DNA of 64,000 nt from positions 1 to 64,000 of the forward strand of contig DFKE01000016.1 of assembly GCA_002373505.1 (NCBI GenBank). Direction: 5' to 3'. The notes below the pieces were generated by a model, which was not told where the DNA came from, did not search any database, and saw only the letters and a program-made list of their open reading frames with translations. The position numbers and the translations under genes were made by a program. The stretch is from Bacteroidales bacterium UBA3653. Its GTDB lineage: Bacteria; Bacteroidota; Bacteroidia; Bacteroidales; Paludibacteraceae. Shown here piece after piece: positions 7,473-15,082 of this stretch. Numbering within the stretch: position 1 is the stretch's first letter; every line of letters starts with the position of its first letter.

Positions 7473-7799
7473 TTATTTTTTTACTTGGGGAATGGGGTGG
7501 CTCCAATTATCGTGAGCCGCCAAACATTTGATATAAGTCATAGCATCCTCGCTGCCTTTCTCGGCTGCGCGGATGAGAAGAAGTTCGCCCTCGTCAGGCG
7601 AGACAGTAAAGGCTTCTTTCGGGAAGTCGGGGTCAACATAGCGGAGGTGCGAGGCTATGCCGGTTATGAAAAGCGCGCGCGGGTCGTCGGTCGTAAAAGC
7701 CAAGTCCGCGTAGCGGTTGATGCTATCGATGTTGTGAAAGACAGCGCGGTCGAGCACCACCGGCTTGGGTGATGATCCGCGGCGATAGCCTAAGAACAC
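7473..7799 (-). CDS. small membrane-anchored protein at the head of the RM operon
   Basis: The body of this protein reads from a GTG at 7799, but the frame is open upstream and encodes a hydrophobic helix (VLGVLVALFVACGIVFLG) and a soluble stretch. An ATG at 7918 reads MSNFTPP into a run of seven C and then meets a stop (19-residue product from the ATG at 7939). With eight C in the run it would join this frame and give about 148 residues with one membrane helix. The C-terminal LLIRAAEKGSEDAMTYI resembles a single Sel1-like repeat. So this is either an on/off gene, a pseudogene, or a homopolymer error. It ends four bases before the nuclease-methyltransferase start. Confidence 0.55.
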   Translation of the reverse strand: MFLGYRRGSSPKPVVLDRAVFHNIDSINRYADLAFTTDDPRALFITGIASHLRYVDPDFPKEAFTVSPDEGELLLIRAAEKGSEDAMTYIKCLAAHDNWSHPIPQVKK

Positions 7800-7898
7800 G
7801 ATACCGCACGCAACAAAAAGAGCGACCAGTACACCAAGTACTCGCCGCCCTGTATGAGGAGGTATTAAACTACCGCTATTTACAACATTTTGCCAACT

Positions 7899-7905
7899 GG
7901 GGGGG
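7899..7905 (-). repeat. run of seven C in the first gene of the RM operon
   Basis: Seven consecutive C on the minus strand, five codons after the ATG at 7918. Adding one base joins the ATG to the 7473-7799 frame. Confidence 0.85.
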
Positions 7906-7971
7906 TAAAATTAGACATTTGATTTACAATTCGTTTCATAAGGTATTATATTTGTATCGCAAATTCGGTTG

Positions 7972-8002
7972 CAAAGGTACAACATTTTTGGGAATTGTGC
8001 AA
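7972..8002 (-). promoter_or_regulatory. Bacteroidota-type promoter of the RM operon
   Basis: Minus strand TTG (8000-8002), 20 bases, TACCTTTG (7972-7979). The promoter lies almost wholly inside the 60-base direct repeat shared with 9512-9571. Confidence 0.85.
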
Positions 8003-8032
8003 ATTTTTGAGGGAGAAAAATGGTAAAAAGAA
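7973..8032. repeat. 60-base direct repeat, copy A
   Basis: Identical over 60 bases to 9512-9571. This copy carries the RM-operon promoter. Similarity continues, with mismatches, for about 15 bases on the low-coordinate side. Confidence 0.95.
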
Positions 8033-8051
8033 TGCGACAAACTATTACACA

Positions 8052-9260
8052 TCAATATAGGAAGCCGAACAGCCAGAGAGGCAGTTTGTTGCCATACGGG
8101 TATTCCATGTCATCCGCAAGGATGTAGGAATCCGGTATATCGGCAATCTGGGTATAGTCTTTGTCTGCACCGCCTACTTCGATCGTATATTTGCCATCGA
8201 CCAGAAAATCACCTTTCGACTTGCCATATTCCACCAAATGGGCTTGCGCCAGTTGGTTCACAGCAAAAGTCTCGCGGACGGTACCGATATTGACCGGCTG
8301 CGACGCCATAGCGTACAGCATATTACTGTTATCCATCAGAATCTTGTCCGGTTTCTGCATCTTCTTGGCATTGTAATAGTCGGAATAGAGCAGATGCAGA
8401 ATATCCGCTTTCTCCAGATAATTGAGGTACTCCAGAATCGTATTCCGTTGCAGCGCGCTCTGAACAGACAGACGTTTGATATCTACATCGTACGGAACAG
8501 AGACGGACAGGATATTGACCAACGCTTTGATTTTGCGAGTGTTGGCTACATCCACCCGGCATATCCGCGGCAACTCATCATCGATGATATAGCTGACTGT
8601 ATTCTCAATGGTGGAATAATAATCCACGGTGTCCTTGAGTTGCAAATAATAAGGGTAATAACCATATTGCAGGTATTCCCGGAAGAACTGCAGCGGTCTG
8701 CATTTCCCGTTTACATCATTGGCTAATGTCCAAGGGTCGGCGAGCAGTTGCTCCAAGGTGTATTTGGGGAAATCTATTCCTTTGAAGAAATACAGGAACT
8801 CACGAAAACTCAAACCCTGGATATCATGATTGACACATCGCCTGCTCAAGTCCGCATCGCCTTGCTGGAGACTCAGCAGCGAACTTCCGCTGATCACTAT
8901 GCGCATATCCGATTCATAGAGATCGTAAATCTCCTTTATCTCACGGCTCCAGTTGGGGTATTTGTGTATCTCGTCCAAAAACAGATGTTTGCCGCCTACT
9001 TTGTAGAACTGTTCCGCCAAATCCAGCAACGAATGGGAGGCAAAATAGGCCCCGTCACAAGAGCAATACAACACAGAACGGTCGGAGATCGCATAATGCT
9101 GTTTGATATATTGCCGCATGATGGTGGATTTGCCTACTCCTTTGGGACCGCGCAATGCCATCAAAGGCGTGTCCCAGTTGATCTCCTTACTACACTGACG
9201 GATGATATTCATCGGTGTTTTCTTGTAGTAACTTACATGCTTGTCAATCAAGTTTTTCAT
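8052..9260 (-). CDS. ATP-binding protein of the AAA_14/DUF4143 family
   Basis: A 402-residue ATPase: Walker A GPKGVGKS at 38-45, Walker B HLFLDE at 92-97, a sensor-like SGSSLL and the DLSRRC segment near 140, then a C-terminal DUF4143 region ending LPLWLFGFLY. Members are frequent, multi-copy proteins in Bacteroidales of unknown role; a defence or stress function has been suggested but is unproven. Its sister gene lies upstream at 9616-10815 with the same ending. It has its own promoter at 9375-9405. The 60-base repeats on either side suggest that the locus arose by duplication or insertion. Confidence 0.88.
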   Translation of the reverse strand: MKNLIDKHVSYYKKTPMNIIRQCSKEINWDTPLMALRGPKGVGKSTIMRQYIKQHYAISDRSVLYCSCDGAYFASHSLLDLAEQFYKVGGKHLFLDEIHKYPNWSREIKEIYDLYESDMRIVISGSSLLSLQQGDADLSRRCVNHDIQGLSFREFLYFFKGIDFPKYTLEQLLADPWTLANDVNGKCRPLQFFREYLQYGYYPYYLQLKDTVDYYSTIENTVSYIIDDELPRICRVDVANTRKIKALVNILSVSVPYDVDIKRLSVQSALQRNTILEYLNYLEKADILHLLYSDYYNAKKMQKPDKILMDNSNMLYAMASQPVNIGTVRETFAVNQLAQAHLVEYGKSKGDFLVDGKYTIEVGGADKDYTQIADIPDSYILADDMEYPYGNKLPLWLFGFLY

Positions 9261-9374
9261 TGCTTGTAGTGTTTGTCTGTGATTATTATATTGAGCAATC
9301 TATCTTCTTTTGTGCTTTTTGTATTGAGCACATATCGCGGATGTATGTTTTTTGCATTAAGCACAAATCCGCTG

Positions 9375-9405
9375 CAAAGGTACTACAAAAAATCCGAATG
9401 TGCAA
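9375..9405 (-). promoter_or_regulatory. Bacteroidota-type promoter of ATPase 8052-9260
   Basis: Minus strand TTG (9403-9405), 20 bases, TACCTTTG (9375-9382), about 115 bases before the start codon. Confidence 0.8.
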
Positions 9406-9511
9406 GGATTTCTGCTATTTTTGGTCAAAAAAGTCCCAAAATGATTCAAAAAAGGGCGAGAAAGAATCATCCCCATCACGCGGGTGACAGGGATGCTTTC
9501 AAATCCGTTGT

Positions 9512-9571
9512 AAAGGTACAACATTTTTGGGAATTGTGCAAATTTTTGAGGGAGAAAAATGGTAAAAAGAA
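9512..9571. repeat. 60-base direct repeat, copy B
   Basis: Identical to 7973-8032. The base before the repeat differs, turning the -7 box into TACCTTTA, so this copy is probably a weakened promoter. Confidence 0.95.
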
Positions 9572-9573
9572 AC

Positions 9574-9603
9574 AAAAAACGGTCGCCACAAACGTGACGA
9601 CCG
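9574..9603 (-). terminator. intrinsic terminator of ATPase 9616-10815
   Basis: Minus strand CGGTCGTCAC, loop GTTT, GTGGCGACCG (one mismatch), then six T. Confidence 0.85.
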
Positions 9604-9615
9604 AAATAGGGGGGG

Positions 9616-10815
9616 TTAGTATAAAAATCCGAATAGCCAAAGAGGAATGCGATTTTCAAATCCCATATCAATGCCGTCCGCAACTACATAACTGTCGGGG
9701 ATGTTTGCAATCTGTTTATAGCCCTTGCTCTTGCCTCCGACCTCAAAAAGGTAATGCTTATCGGCAACAATATCCCCTTTCTGTGGCATAGCGATCTTAT
9801 GTCCTTGTGCCAACATGGAGGCGCAGAACGTCTCACGCATTGTGCCCGTATCGGCATTGGGCGATAGTGCGTACATCAAGTTCGTGTTGTTGAACAAAAT
9901 CTTCTCCGGCTTATTGATTTGTTCCCAATCTTCAGAAGCCGCATATAATCGGCGAATCAAGGCCGCTTGATCCAATAGTTCGATTAGTTTAAGCAGCACA
10001 TTCCGCGAAGCGTTGAGCGATTTGCCCAATGCGGAAATGTTTAGCGTATATGGATTTTGCTGTGCCAAGACAGCCAATAAAGGCTTTATCTTATAAACCG
10101 ATTCGTATTCCAAGTTCGATACAGCCGGTATCTCATTGAAGATAATCGTGTCAATGACTTGGCTTAATCGTTCTCCGAAGTTCATGGACTCATCACGGTA
10201 GAACGGATAATACCCTTCTTTGATATAGCGCTCAAAATGCAGCAATACTTTGACATTCTGCTTAATCGTGATGTCCCGACTGATTTCTAAATGATGGTTA
10301 ACCAGCTCCTCCAATGACACAACCGGCAGATCCGCCACATTTTCCAGTTTGAGATATTCCCGGAAACTCATGCCCTGCATGGTATATACCATACAACGCC
10401 GAGATAGGTCATATGTCTGCTTGATAATATCCAATGCATTACTTCCGGTTACAACTACATGCAGACGGGGATAACCATCATAGATATTTTTGAGTTCTTG
10501 TGACCAATTTCCATACTTATGAATCTCATCAAGGAATAAATGCGATATATCGTGCGTGTAAGCATATTCGGCTAATTCCAACAAGTTATGAGATGCAAAC
10601 CAGAAATGATCTACAGAACAATACAGCACCTTGCTTTTGTCAGGGAACGTTCGCAGGATATGCTGCATCAACATCGTTGTTTTGCCGGAACCTTTGGGGC
10701 CACGAATAAGAATAAGCTTGTCATCCCAACAAATCTCATCGTACAGATAACGTGTCTGTGTAAACCCTGAATATCGCTCCAATAATCGATAAAAGAAATT
10801 GACCAACTGCTCCAT
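9616..10815 (-). CDS. ATP-binding protein of the AAA_14/DUF4143 family, second copy
   Basis: A 399-residue paralogue of 8052-9260: Walker A GPKGSGKT at 39-46, Walker B HLFLDE at 92-97, TGSNALD sensor region, DLSRRC segment and the same final residues LPLWLFGFLY. The two differ widely between these motifs, so the duplication is old or the copies arrived separately. It has its own promoter (10912-10942) and terminator (9574-9603), so it is an independent unit. Function unknown; nucleotide-driven conformational work with the DUF4143 domain is all that can be inferred. Confidence 0.88.
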   Translation of the reverse strand: MEQLVNFFYRLLERYSGFTQTRYLYDEICWDDKLILIRGPKGSGKTTMLMQHILRTFPDKSKVLYCSVDHFWFASHNLLELAEYAYTHDISHLFLDEIHKYGNWSQELKNIYDGYPRLHVVVTGSNALDIIKQTYDLSRRCMVYTMQGMSFREYLKLENVADLPVVSLEELVNHHLEISRDITIKQNVKVLLHFERYIKEGYYPFYRDESMNFGERLSQVIDTIIFNEIPAVSNLEYESVYKIKPLLAVLAQQNPYTLNISALGKSLNASRNVLLKLIELLDQAALIRRLYAASEDWEQINKPEKILFNNTNLMYALSPNADTGTMRETFCASMLAQGHKIAMPQKGDIVADKHYLFEVGGKSKGYKQIANIPDSYVVADGIDMGFENRIPLWLFGFLY

Positions 10816-10911
10816 GTTTTTACCTTATAAGTATTAATAATTATGCTGTTTTTTACTCTCAAAAGTAACTAATATAAATCATATTGTACTTTCAAAAGTT
10901 AAAATCCGCCG

Positions 10912-10942
10912 CAAAGGTACAACTTTTTTTCGATATATGCAA
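10912..10942 (-). promoter_or_regulatory. Bacteroidota-type promoter of ATPase 9616-10815
   Basis: Minus strand TTG (10940-10942), 20 bases, TACCTTTG (10912-10919); the -33 region reads TTGCATATATC. Confidence 0.85.
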
Positions 10943-10961
10943 GTGTTTTGCGCAAAAAAGT

Positions 10962-10975
10962 GTTTGCAAACACTA
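10962..10975. promoter_or_regulatory. perfect 14-base palindrome, operator candidate
   Basis: GTGTTTGCAAACAC, about 20 bases upstream of the -33 box of the ATPase promoter. Half-site-like AAACACTAA and TTAGTGTTT follow within 30 bases, forming a larger inverted repeat. Confidence 0.5.
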
Positions 10976-11080
10976 ATTTTTACCAAATTTTAGTGTTTGG
11001 AGATACTAATGCTTGCCTACTACCGCATCTTTAATATTTGGTTGGCACAGCGGAGGATGAGAGTTTGAACTTGTCCGTAA

Positions 11081-11114
11081 TTTAGTGCAATTTAGTACAA
11101 AAGTGCGGATAAAT
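11081..11114. repeat. 34-base direct repeat, first copy
   Basis: Differs from 11132-11165 at three positions; each copy contains TTAGTGCAA and TTAGTACAA sub-repeats. The spacing between copies is 51 bases. Confidence 0.85.
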
Positions 11115-11131
11115 GGTGTTTCTAACCGCAT

Positions 11132-11165
11132 TTTAGTGCAAATTAGTACAAAAATACGGATAAAT
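11132..11165. repeat. 34-base direct repeat, second copy
   Basis: Ends three bases before the -33 box of the nuclease promoter, a position suited to an activator or repressor site. Confidence 0.85.
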
Positions 11166-11167
11166 AT

Positions 11168-11198
11168 TTGCACAATTTAAAAAAATGTACTAACTTTG
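11168..11198 (+). promoter_or_regulatory. Bacteroidota-type promoter of the S1/P1 nuclease gene
   Basis: TTG (11168-11170), 20 bases, TAACTTTG (11191-11198), 22 bases before the start codon. Confidence 0.85.
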
Positions 11199-11220
11199 CA
11201 GCGTAAATCGTAAAAAAATC

Positions 11221-12021
11221 ATGAAACGCTTTATTTTGGGATTGTTGGTAACTGCTCTGACGGGCATTTACTGTGTTCCTGCGTACGGTTGGGGGCAGGA
11301 AGGACACCGTATCATCGCTAAGATCGCATACGACCACCTCAAATGCCGCACACGCAAGAAAGTGGACAAGATCATCGGCGAAAGAGGCATGATCTATTGG
11401 GCGAACTGGGCGGACGAGATCAAGAGCGATAACATCTACCCGCAGAGTATCAAGGACGGATGGCATTTCCAGGACCTGAACGCAGGCATGAGCGACAGTC
11501 TCGTCGCCGGCGTACTGACCCATTACCCTGCCGAAGGAGGAAACCTCTTCCGCGCACTGGACAGCCTGGAGATAGAGATGGCGGGGGAGAAAGTGATGCC
11601 GCTCAACGAGAACCACATACTCCGTTTTATCATCCATCTCAACGGAGACCGCTACTGCCCGATGCATATCGCACACATGGACGACAAAGGCGGAAACACC
11701 GTGCGTATGAAATGGTTCGGACGAGACACCAACCTGCATGCCGTATGGGACTCCAAGATCATCGAGAGCCAGGGCTACAGCTACACCGAGTACGCACAGA
11801 TGATAGAGGACGAGTACAAAGATATGAGACGGGAGATAATGAACAAGAGCGACGAGCAGCTGCTGGTGGAGAGTTACCATCTGACCGAGGCGATATACCA
11901 ACACATGCAGGTATGGGACGGCAACACCTATCATTATATATACACATGGCGGCAGCCCATGGAGCGGCAGCTCTATATCGCCGGAATACGCCTCGCCAAA
12001 TGGCTGAACGAGAACCTATAA
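11221..12021 (+). CDS. secreted S1/P1-type nuclease
   Basis: A 266-residue zinc-dependent nuclease of the S1/P1 family that cleaves single-stranded nucleic acids. A signal peptide (residues 1-23) ends just before WGQEGHR, so that Trp24 becomes the new N-terminus and a zinc ligand, as the family requires. Further ligands are visible in NWADEIK, WHFQDLN, FIIHLNGDRYCPMHIAH and LHAVWDSKII. The length is normal. The enzyme would act in the periplasm or outside the cell, probably to scavenge nucleotides. It has a strong promoter with paired upstream repeats; repeats at 12022-12294 separate it from the TonB receptor. Confidence 0.92.
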   Translation: MKRFILGLLVTALTGIYCVPAYGWGQEGHRIIAKIAYDHLKCRTRKKVDKIIGERGMIYWANWADEIKSDNIYPQSIKDGWHFQDLNAGMSDSLVAGVLTHYPAEGGNLFRALDSLEIEMAGEKVMPLNENHILRFIIHLNGDRYCPMHIAHMDDKGGNTVRMKWFGRDTNLHAVWDSKIIESQGYSYTEYAQMIEDEYKDMRREIMNKSDEQLLVESYHLTEAIYQHMQVWDGNTYHYIYTWRQPMERQLYIAGIRLAKWLNENL

Positions 12022-12294
12022 AATTTTTAGTCGAAAGTCGAAAGCAAAAAGACCGCACTGCGTGCTCAAAGAACAAAGACCGCTGCGCTGACAGAATAAA
12101 GACCGGCTGCGCCTGACAGAGTACAGACCGGATTACTATTAGCTAACACATAATCGGTCTGTCAGCAGGCAGAGCCTGCGATCTGTACTCTATCAGTGAG
12201 CAAAGCGAACGGTCTGTACTCTGTTAGTGAGCGAAGCGGTCTAAAGTGAATTTTGAATTGTGAATTGTGAATTGTGAATTATAAATTGTGAATT
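12022..12294. repeat. intergenic repeat cluster: GTCGAAA heptamers, GACCGCT/GACAG modules, GTGAATT heptamers
   Basis: Starts with GTCGAAA units after the nuclease stop, continues with at least four GACCG(C)...TGACAG modules, then inverted copies reading CGGTCTGT...GCGAAGCGGTCT, and ends with GTGAATT units that touch the TonB-receptor start codon. No gene or promoter box is seen here. Confidence 0.85.
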
Positions 12295-15027
12295 ATGAGA
12301 AAATTTATTCCCTTTGTGCTGTGCTTGTTTGCGGCGGGCAGTCTGTTCGCCCAGGCGCAGAAAGTGACAGGAAGCGTCCGCGACGCGAAGACCGGTGAAG
12401 AACTCATCGGCGTCTCGGTTCTGGAGACCGGTACTACCAACGGTAACACCACCGATCTGGATGGTAATTTCACACTCAACGTAACCCCCGGAGCTACTTT
12501 GCAGTTGTCTTACGTAGGGTACAAGACCTTAGTAGTAGAAAGTCGAAAGTCGAAAGACAAAAGCGTTGACCTCGGCGTCATTCGTCTGGAGCCGGAAGCG
12601 ATTGCTCTGGAAGACGTGACGATCACGGGCCAGATGGCACGCACGCAACAAACGCCGGTGGCGGTGAGCCAAGTGACGGCATTGGAGATCGAGGAGCGTC
12701 TGGCAGGTCAGGAGTTCCCCGAAGTGCTGAAAAACACACCGGGTGTGCACGCCAACGGTCAAGGTGGCGGCTGGGGCGACTCGGAGATCTGGATGCGCGG
12801 ATTCGACAACACCAACGTAGCGACGATGGTCAACGGTGTGCCGATGAACGACATGGAGGGCGGCACGGTCTATTGGAGCAACTGGCAAGGTCTGAGCGAC
12901 GTCACATCCGTCATACAGACCCAGCGCGGAATGGGTGCATCCAAACTGTCTGCGCCTTCCGTCGGAGGCACAATCAACATCGTCACACGCGGTATTGACG
13001 CCAAGAAAGGCGGTTCGCTCTCGTACGCTATGGGAAACGACGGCTATAACAAAGTGCTGTTCTCCGTCTCCACGGGACTGATGAAGAACGGCTGGGCGAT
13101 TACCGTCATGGGAAGCCGCACGTGGGGTAACGGATATATCCAAGGAACGGGATTCCAAGGATACAGCTATTTCGCCAATATCTCCAAACGCATCAACGAG
13201 AACCACCAGCTCTCCCTCACCGGTTTCGGTGCTCCGCAATGGCACTGGACCCGTCCTTCAGGCTCGTCGGGCGCGCTGACGCTGGCGGAATGGAACCGCG
13301 TGGCGCAATACATGCCCTCCGGCATGGACCGCCGCCAATACAACCCTTCCTACGGACGCGACAAACGCGGCGAGCAGGCGGGCACCAACTACAACCAATA
13401 CCACAAGCCGCAGATCAGCCTCAACCACATATGGCAGATTGACGACCTCAGCAGCCTGTCCACCACCGTATATACCTCTATCGGACGCGGCTTCGGACGC
13501 ACCGCCGAGAACGGACTGAACTCGACTTACAGCTATAGCGACCTCACACGGGGTGCTTACAACGGTGTAGTGACAACCACCTTCCGCGACCCCGTCACCG
13601 GCATGTTCGACTACGGCATGGTGCAGGAGATCAATGCCGCATCCGAATACGGGTCGGAACTCGTCATCTGCGAGAACAGAAACTACCACAACTGGGTGGG
13701 ACTCGTCTCTACCTACGATAAGAAATTCCTCGACTGCCTGGAGCTGACCGCCGGCGTGGACGTACGGTGGTACCAGGGTATCCACCAGGCGGTGATCAGC
13801 GACCTCTTCGGCGGCAGTTATTATATCGACGCCAACCGTTCGTCCGTCCTGCCGGAGAACAACCCCAAACGCAACGACGACGCATGGGTGAACGAGAAAC
13901 TCGGCGTGGGCGACATCGCCTACCGCGACTATACCGGTACGATCGTACAGGAAGGATTCTTCGGCAGCCTGGAGTACAGCAAAAACAACCTCTCCGCCTT
14001 CATCAACGGTTCGATGAGCCTCAACCATAACTGGCGCCAGGACCGCTACTACTACGACAACGTCACCGCGCGCGACTCGGTGGTACGCATCGGCGGTACT
14101 ATCAAGGGAGGTATCAATTACAAGTTCGCCAAGTGGCACAACGTCTTCCTCAACGCCGGCTTTATCAGCCGTGCGCCGAAATACCAGGCGATATACATGT
14201 CCGTCAGCACCTCCAATGCCATCAACAACGAAGCCAAGAACGAGAAGATCGCTTCCGTGGAGATCGGTTATGGGTTCGAGAACCAATACGCTTCTATCCA
14301 TGTGAACGGCTATTTCACCGAATGGATGGACAAGAGCATGACCAAATACGGCAACCTGAGCGACCCGGACCAGACCCGGTTCTATATGAACATGACGGGC
14401 GTCAATGCGCGCCATATGGGTATCGAGTTCGAAGCCAAAGCCCGTCCTGCCAAATGGCTGGAGCTGAGCGCTATGTTCTCTATAGGAGACTGGAAATGGG
14501 ATAGCGACAGCGTGATAGGCCGCGCCTATGACGAACACGGATTCGCAATGACGGCGGACGGACAACGCACCGAGATAGGCGCACCCGACCACGCATGGGC
14601 GAAGATCAACATGAAAGGTATCCATGTAGGCGGACAGGCGCAGACCACCGCTAACTTCGGGATCCTCTTCAAGCCCTTCAAAGGCTTCCGTATAGGCGGC
14701 GAATACACGCTCTACGACCGCAACTACAGCTACTACTCCTTCTCCGGCTCGAACCTCAGCCTCGGCAAAGAGATGAATATCGTGGAGCCGTACCGGTGCC
14801 CGCTCGGCGGCAGTCTGGACCTGCGGGCAAGTTACTCCTTCAATATGGGTCCGATCCGCGCTACCATCGGTGGCAACGTGACCAACGTGCTCAACCAATA
14901 CTACATCGAGAAAGCATGGTCAGCCAGCACGGCTACACAGACCGTGGCGGAGAACACGAAGGACAACATCTATTTCTTCTACAACAAAGGAAGACAATGG
15001 AACGTCCGGCTGAAACTGCAGTTCTGA
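12295..15027 (+). CDS. TonB-dependent outer-membrane receptor with carboxypeptidase-D-like domain
   Basis: A 910-residue outer-membrane receptor. Signal peptide 1-20; a carboxypeptidase-regulatory-like beta-sandwich (KVTGSVRDAKTGEELIGVSV to YVGYKTLVV, about 23-82); a plug domain near 115-225 (EVLKNTPGVHANG, WMRGFDNTNV, GGTINIVTRG); then the beta-barrel, ending in Phe as is usual. It imports a large or scarce ligand using TonB energy. There is no SusD-like gene next door; instead a lipoprotein follows, so this is not a classical SusCD pair. A GTCGAAA repeat adds the residues ESRKSKDKS at about 82-90 in the linker between the first two domains. Confidence 0.92.
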   Translation: MRKFIPFVLCLFAAGSLFAQAQKVTGSVRDAKTGEELIGVSVLETGTTNGNTTDLDGNFTLNVTPGATLQLSYVGYKTLVVESRKSKDKSVDLGVIRLEPEAIALEDVTITGQMARTQQTPVAVSQVTALEIEERLAGQEFPEVLKNTPGVHANGQGGGWGDSEIWMRGFDNTNVATMVNGVPMNDMEGGTVYWSNWQGLSDVTSVIQTQRGMGASKLSAPSVGGTINIVTRGIDAKKGGSLSYAMGNDGYNKVLFSVSTGLMKNGWAITVMGSRTWGNGYIQGTGFQGYSYFANISKRINENHQLSLTGFGAPQWHWTRPSGSSGALTLAEWNRVAQYMPSGMDRRQYNPSYGRDKRGEQAGTNYNQYHKPQISLNHIWQIDDLSSLSTTVYTSIGRGFGRTAENGLNSTYSYSDLTRGAYNGVVTTTFRDPVTGMFDYGMVQEINAASEYGSELVICENRNYHNWVGLVSTYDKKFLDCLELTAGVDVRWYQGIHQAVISDLFGGSYYIDANRSSVLPENNPKRNDDAWVNEKLGVGDIAYRDYTGTIVQEGFFGSLEYSKNNLSAFINGSMSLNHNWRQDRYYYDNVTARDSVVRIGGTIKGGINYKFAKWHNVFLNAGFISRAPKYQAIYMSVSTSNAINNEAKNEKIASVEIGYGFENQYASIHVNGYFTEWMDKSMTKYGNLSDPDQTRFYMNMTGVNARHMGIEFEAKARPAKWLELSAMFSIGDWKWDSDSVIGRAYDEHGFAMTADGQRTEIGAPDHAWAKINMKGIHVGGQAQTTANFGILFKPFKGFRIGGEYTLYDRNYSYYSFSGSNLSLGKEMNIVEPYRCPLGGSLDLRASYSFNMGPIRATIGGNVTNVLNQYYIEKAWSASTATQTVAENTKDNIYFFYNKGRQWNVRLKLQF
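12538..12563. repeat. in-frame GTCGAAA repeat in the TonB receptor
   Basis: GTCGAAA units translate as ESRKSKDK between the beta-sandwich and plug domains. Confidence 0.8.
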
Positions 15028-15075
15028 CAGACCGCTTCGCTAAAAGAGAAAAGACCGTTTTACTAAAAGACAAAA
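15028..15075. repeat. intergenic GACCGCT module repeats
   Basis: Two imperfect units of GACCG(C/T)TT...AAAAGA fill the gap between the receptor and the lipoprotein gene. Confidence 0.7.
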
Positions 15076-15082
15076 GAATATT

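Larger units (their letters stand above)
9261..9615. other. 355-base intergenic stretch between the two ATPases
   Basis: Holds the promoter at 9375-9405, copy B of the 60-base repeat, the terminator at 9574-9603 and a second run of seven C (minus strand, 9609-9615) directly after the stop of the upstream ATPase. No gene is visible. Confidence 0.7.
10816..11220. other. 405-base regulatory intergenic region
   Basis: Between divergent genes. From left to right: the minus-strand promoter at 10912-10942, the GTGTTTGCAAACAC palindrome, two 34-base direct repeats, and the plus-strand promoter at 11168-11198. No gene is visible. Confidence 0.7.

Noticed and set aside
8052..10815. Toxin-antitoxin pair made of the two ATPases
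   Set aside because: Both are complete paralogues of one family with separate promoters, not a small toxin plus antidote.
13258..14898. Long open frame (546 codons) on the minus strand opposite the TonB receptor
   Set aside because: It lies wholly within a clear receptor gene, has no family signature, and arises from codon bias in the true frame.
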